Source of the DNA: Ruminococcaceae bacterium UBA3451
GTDB lineage: Bacteria; Bacillota; Clostridia; Oscillospirales; Acutalibacteraceae
Length of the DNA: 8,088 nucleotides
NCBI GenBank assembly: GCA_002378845.1
Contig: DFRY01000074.1
Coordinates: 2,549-10,636 of the forward strand
Reading direction: 5' to 3'
The position numbers were made by a program, and so were the translations under genes. A model generated the notes under the pieces. It saw nothing but the letters and a program-made list of their open reading frames with translations, ran no database searches and was not told the DNA's origin. Of this stretch, positions 6,380 to 8,088 are shown piece after piece; the first letter of the stretch is position 1, and each line of letters opens with the position of its first letter.

Positions 6380-7069
6380 TCACCGTACCAAAATCGGCGT
6401 GAATCCGGCGTAATCACAGGAAATCAGGTGCATTTTAATCCCGCCGTATTCCCCTGTAACCGCCCGCTTTGCGGCCTGACTGCCGTGAATATGGCCGAAA
6501 TAGCACTGCTTGATGCCCCGTTTCTTTAAAACGTCCAGAATTTCCGTACATTCCGATTCATCGTAAACCGGCGGATAATGCAAAAATACAACGGGCTCTC
6601 CGCCCTGGCGCAGCGCGTCGTCGATGGAAGTGTTCAGCCGGCCAACCTCACGGTTCACGATTTTCCGGTCTTCGTCAGTTTCGGAATTATAAAGCCAGCC
6701 GCGCGTACCGCAGACGGCGGTATTGCCGACAAGTACGGCATTGTTATGAACGATTTGAAGCGAATAGAAACCATGCAGCTGAAGGTAGTCGTCAATTTTC
6801 TTCTTTGTTGACCACCAATAGTCGTGATTCCCTTTTAAAATCAATTTTTTCCCGGGCAGGGAATGAATAAACGAAAAATCGTTGGCTGTGTCTTCCAGCT
6901 TCATAGCCCAGGAAATGTCCCCGGCGATTACAACCGTGTCCTCATCCTTCACAATCGCCCGCCAGTTTTTTTCCAGTTTGGCAGTGTAGTCCTGCCAGCC
7001 TTCAAATACATCCATCGGCTTATCGCAGCCCAGTGACAGGTGCAAATCTGCAATAGCAAAAAGTGACAT
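6380..7069 (-). CDS. Calcineurin-like metallophosphoesterase of unknown substrate
   Basis: This cytoplasmic protein of 229 residues has the full metal-binding motif set of the calcineurin-like phosphoesterase fold: D8-x-H10 in ADLHLS, D51 in AGDISW, N81-H82-D83 in KGNHDYWW, H164 in LHYPP, and H193-x-H195 in FGHIHG. All residues that normally ligate the two-metal centre are present, so an active phosphohydrolase is expected. There is no signal peptide or membrane segment. The length and the GDISWAM and GNHDYWW blocks resemble the predicted phosphohydrolase group COG1768 (CT488-like), assigned from memory and not verified. The substrate is unknown. The ATG follows AAAGAGG (7075-7081) by 5 nt and lies 19 bp after the thrC stop, so it is likely cotranscribed with thrC. 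It is separated from tig by 96 bp holding a new promoter, so a direct link to proteolysis is not implied. Confidence 0.9.
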   Translation of the reverse strand: MSLFAIADLHLSLGCDKPMDVFEGWQDYTAKLEKNWRAIVKDEDTVVIAGDISWAMKLEDTANDFSFIHSLPGKKLILKGNHDYWWSTKKKIDDYLQLHGFYSLQIVHNNAVLVGNTAVCGTRGWLYNSETDEDRKIVNREVGRLNTSIDDALRQGGEPVVFLHYPPVYDESECTEILDVLKKRGIKQCYFGHIHGSQAAKRAVTGEYGGIKMHLISCDYAGFTPILVR

Positions 7070-7088
7070 GGCAACCTCTTTCGAACCG

Positions 7089-8088
7089 TTACTTAATATC
7101 GGCCATTTTCAGCACAATTTCGCCCATGGTACCTTTTGTGCAGATGTTCTGGAACCGAACCGGCTTCGTTTCCAGGTTGGAAATCGGAGCGGGGATCGGT
7201 GTTCCGGTCAAAGCCGAAAGTTCTTTTATTTTCATAAATTCCGATGCATCCTGAGTATAGTCATTTGTAATCGCGCTTAACACACTGTCCGCAAATTTAT
7301 AAGGACTAGCGGTTGATGCTACAATGGTTGGCGTTGCGGAATCGTTTGTATCGTTCACATACTGATGATATACGTTGATTGCCACCGCAGTATGCGTGTC
7401 ACACAGATAATTTTCCGAATGATAAATCTCTTTGATTGTTGCTTTTGTTGCCTCGTCACTGCAGTAACCGGCATAAAAAAGGTCGTGCAGCTGATTGAGA
7501 ATGCCGTCATCCACCTGATATTTTCCCACGGAGGAAAGTTCATTCATCCAACCTGCGACTTTTTTACTGTCTTCCCCTGTCAGGTCGTAAAGCAGACGTT
7601 CCAGATTACTGGAAACCAGAATATCCATAGACGGAGAAATCGTAGGGTAAAACGGTCTGCTGCGATTGTAGGCGCCGGTAGTCAAAAAGTCGGTCAGCAC
7701 ATTGTTGGAATTGGAAGCGCAAATCAGCTTATGAATAGGCAGTCCCATTTTCTTTGCGTAATAAGCCGCAAGAATATTGCCGAAATTTCCGGTAGGAACA
7801 ACAATATTGACCTGTTCCCCTTCGTGTTTCAGTTCCCCGCTTGCCATAAGGTCACAGTAAGCTGAAAAATAATAGACGATCTGCGGAAGCAGTCTGCCCC
7901 AGTTAATGGAGTTTGCACTGGAGAACATCATCTCGTTCTGCGCGAGAAGCGCATTGATTTTCGAGTCGGTAAACAATTTTTTTACGCCGGTTTGGGCATC
8001 GTCAAAATTGCCCTCAATCGCACACACGGAAACGTTGTTTCCTTCCTGTGTGTTCATTTGCCGTTTCTGCATGGGACTTACGCCATTT
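7089..8088 (-). CDS. thrC: Threonine synthase, C-terminal part; runs off the right edge
   Basis: Threonine synthase is a PLP-dependent fold-type II enzyme that converts O-phospho-L-homoserine and water to threonine and phosphate, the last step of threonine biosynthesis. The frame is open from the window edge to the TAA at 7089-7091, giving 332 residues. The visible part begins NGVSPMQKRQM, which matches the interior of ThrC, so the ATG at 8072 is not a start and the gene continues upstream. Recognisable blocks are AIEGNFDDAQTGVKKLF, the SANSINWGRLLPQ segment, and the PLP phosphate-binding loop GNFGN at 7776-7790. The PLP-binding lysine lies in the missing N-terminal part. The long form fits the roughly 490-residue threonine synthases found in many Clostridia. 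There is no frameshift. The phosphoesterase follows 19 bp downstream, and no terminator is visible between them. Confidence 0.95.
   Translation of the reverse strand, partial: NGVSPMQKRQMNTQEGNNVSVCAIEGNFDDAQTGVKKLFTDSKINALLAQNEMMFSSANSINWGRLLPQIVYYFSAYCDLMASGELKHEGEQVNIVVPTGNFGNILAAYYAKKMGLPIHKLICASNSNNVLTDFLTTGAYNRSRPFYPTISPSMDILVSSNLERLLYDLTGEDSKKVAGWMNELSSVGKYQVDDGILNQLHDLFYAGYCSDEATKATIKEIYHSENYLCDTHTAVAINVYHQYVNDTNDSATPTIVASTASPYKFADSVLSAITNDYTQDASEFMKIKELSALTGTPIPAPISNLETKPVRFQNICTKGTMGEIVLKMADIK

Noticed and set aside
8070..8072. ATG as a possible start of threonine synthase
   Set aside because: The frame continues upstream to the window edge encoding NGVSP, which is interior ThrC sequence, so this methionine is internal and the gene is simply cut by the window.
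1..8088. Search for a novel defence, mobile or biosynthetic system in the window
   Set aside because: All coding space is filled by conserved housekeeping genes in an expected order, and no integrase, transposase, repeat array, toxin-antitoxin pair or unknown large gene is present.

Overview
The window carries seven protein-coding genes, all on the minus strand. Read in transcription order (right to left) they are: the 3' part of threonine synthase (thrC), a small calcineurin-like metallophosphoesterase, trigger factor (tig), ClpP, ClpX, LonA and the 5' part of the ribosome-assembly GTPase EngB/YsxC. Gene density is very high. The largest gap is 96 bp (between the phosphoesterase and tig), and no stretch over 300 bases lacks a gene. 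I saw no tRNA, rRNA, CRISPR array, insertion sequence or phage-like segment.

The organism is most likely an anaerobic Gram-positive of the class Clostridia. The run tig-clpP-clpX-lon-engB is a characteristic Firmicutes arrangement, and the ribosome-binding sites are strong AGGAGG-type sites. By eye the DNA is of moderate GC content, which fits Oscillospiraceae/Ruminococcaceae-like lineages better than low-GC Clostridium. That finer placement is inference. In Bacillus and many Clostridium a lonB gene lies between clpX and lonA; it is absent here, and only a 78-bp gap with a hairpin lies between them.

Layout: positions 7089-8088 hold the C-terminal part of thrC, followed after 19 bp by the phosphoesterase (6380-7069), so the two are probably cotranscribed. 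The 96-bp AT-rich gap 6284-6379 carries an extended -10 promoter that should start the protein quality-control operon. Then come tig (4982-6283), clpP (4339-4926), clpX (3006-4316), lon (498-2927) and engB (1-479, running off the left edge). The gaps are 55, 22, 78 and 18 bp.

The genes form a coherent unit. Trigger factor binds nascent chains at the ribosome exit tunnel. ClpX unfolds substrates and feeds them to the ClpP peptidase, and Lon independently degrades damaged or regulatory proteins. EngB, at the end of the operon, acts in 50S ribosomal subunit assembly. All key catalytic residues that can be checked are intact. Overall this is a conserved core-genome region. I found no convincing new system; the points worth a second look are small: the clpX-lon hairpin, a direct repeat at the tig promoter, the missing lonB, and the uncharacterised phosphoesterase.
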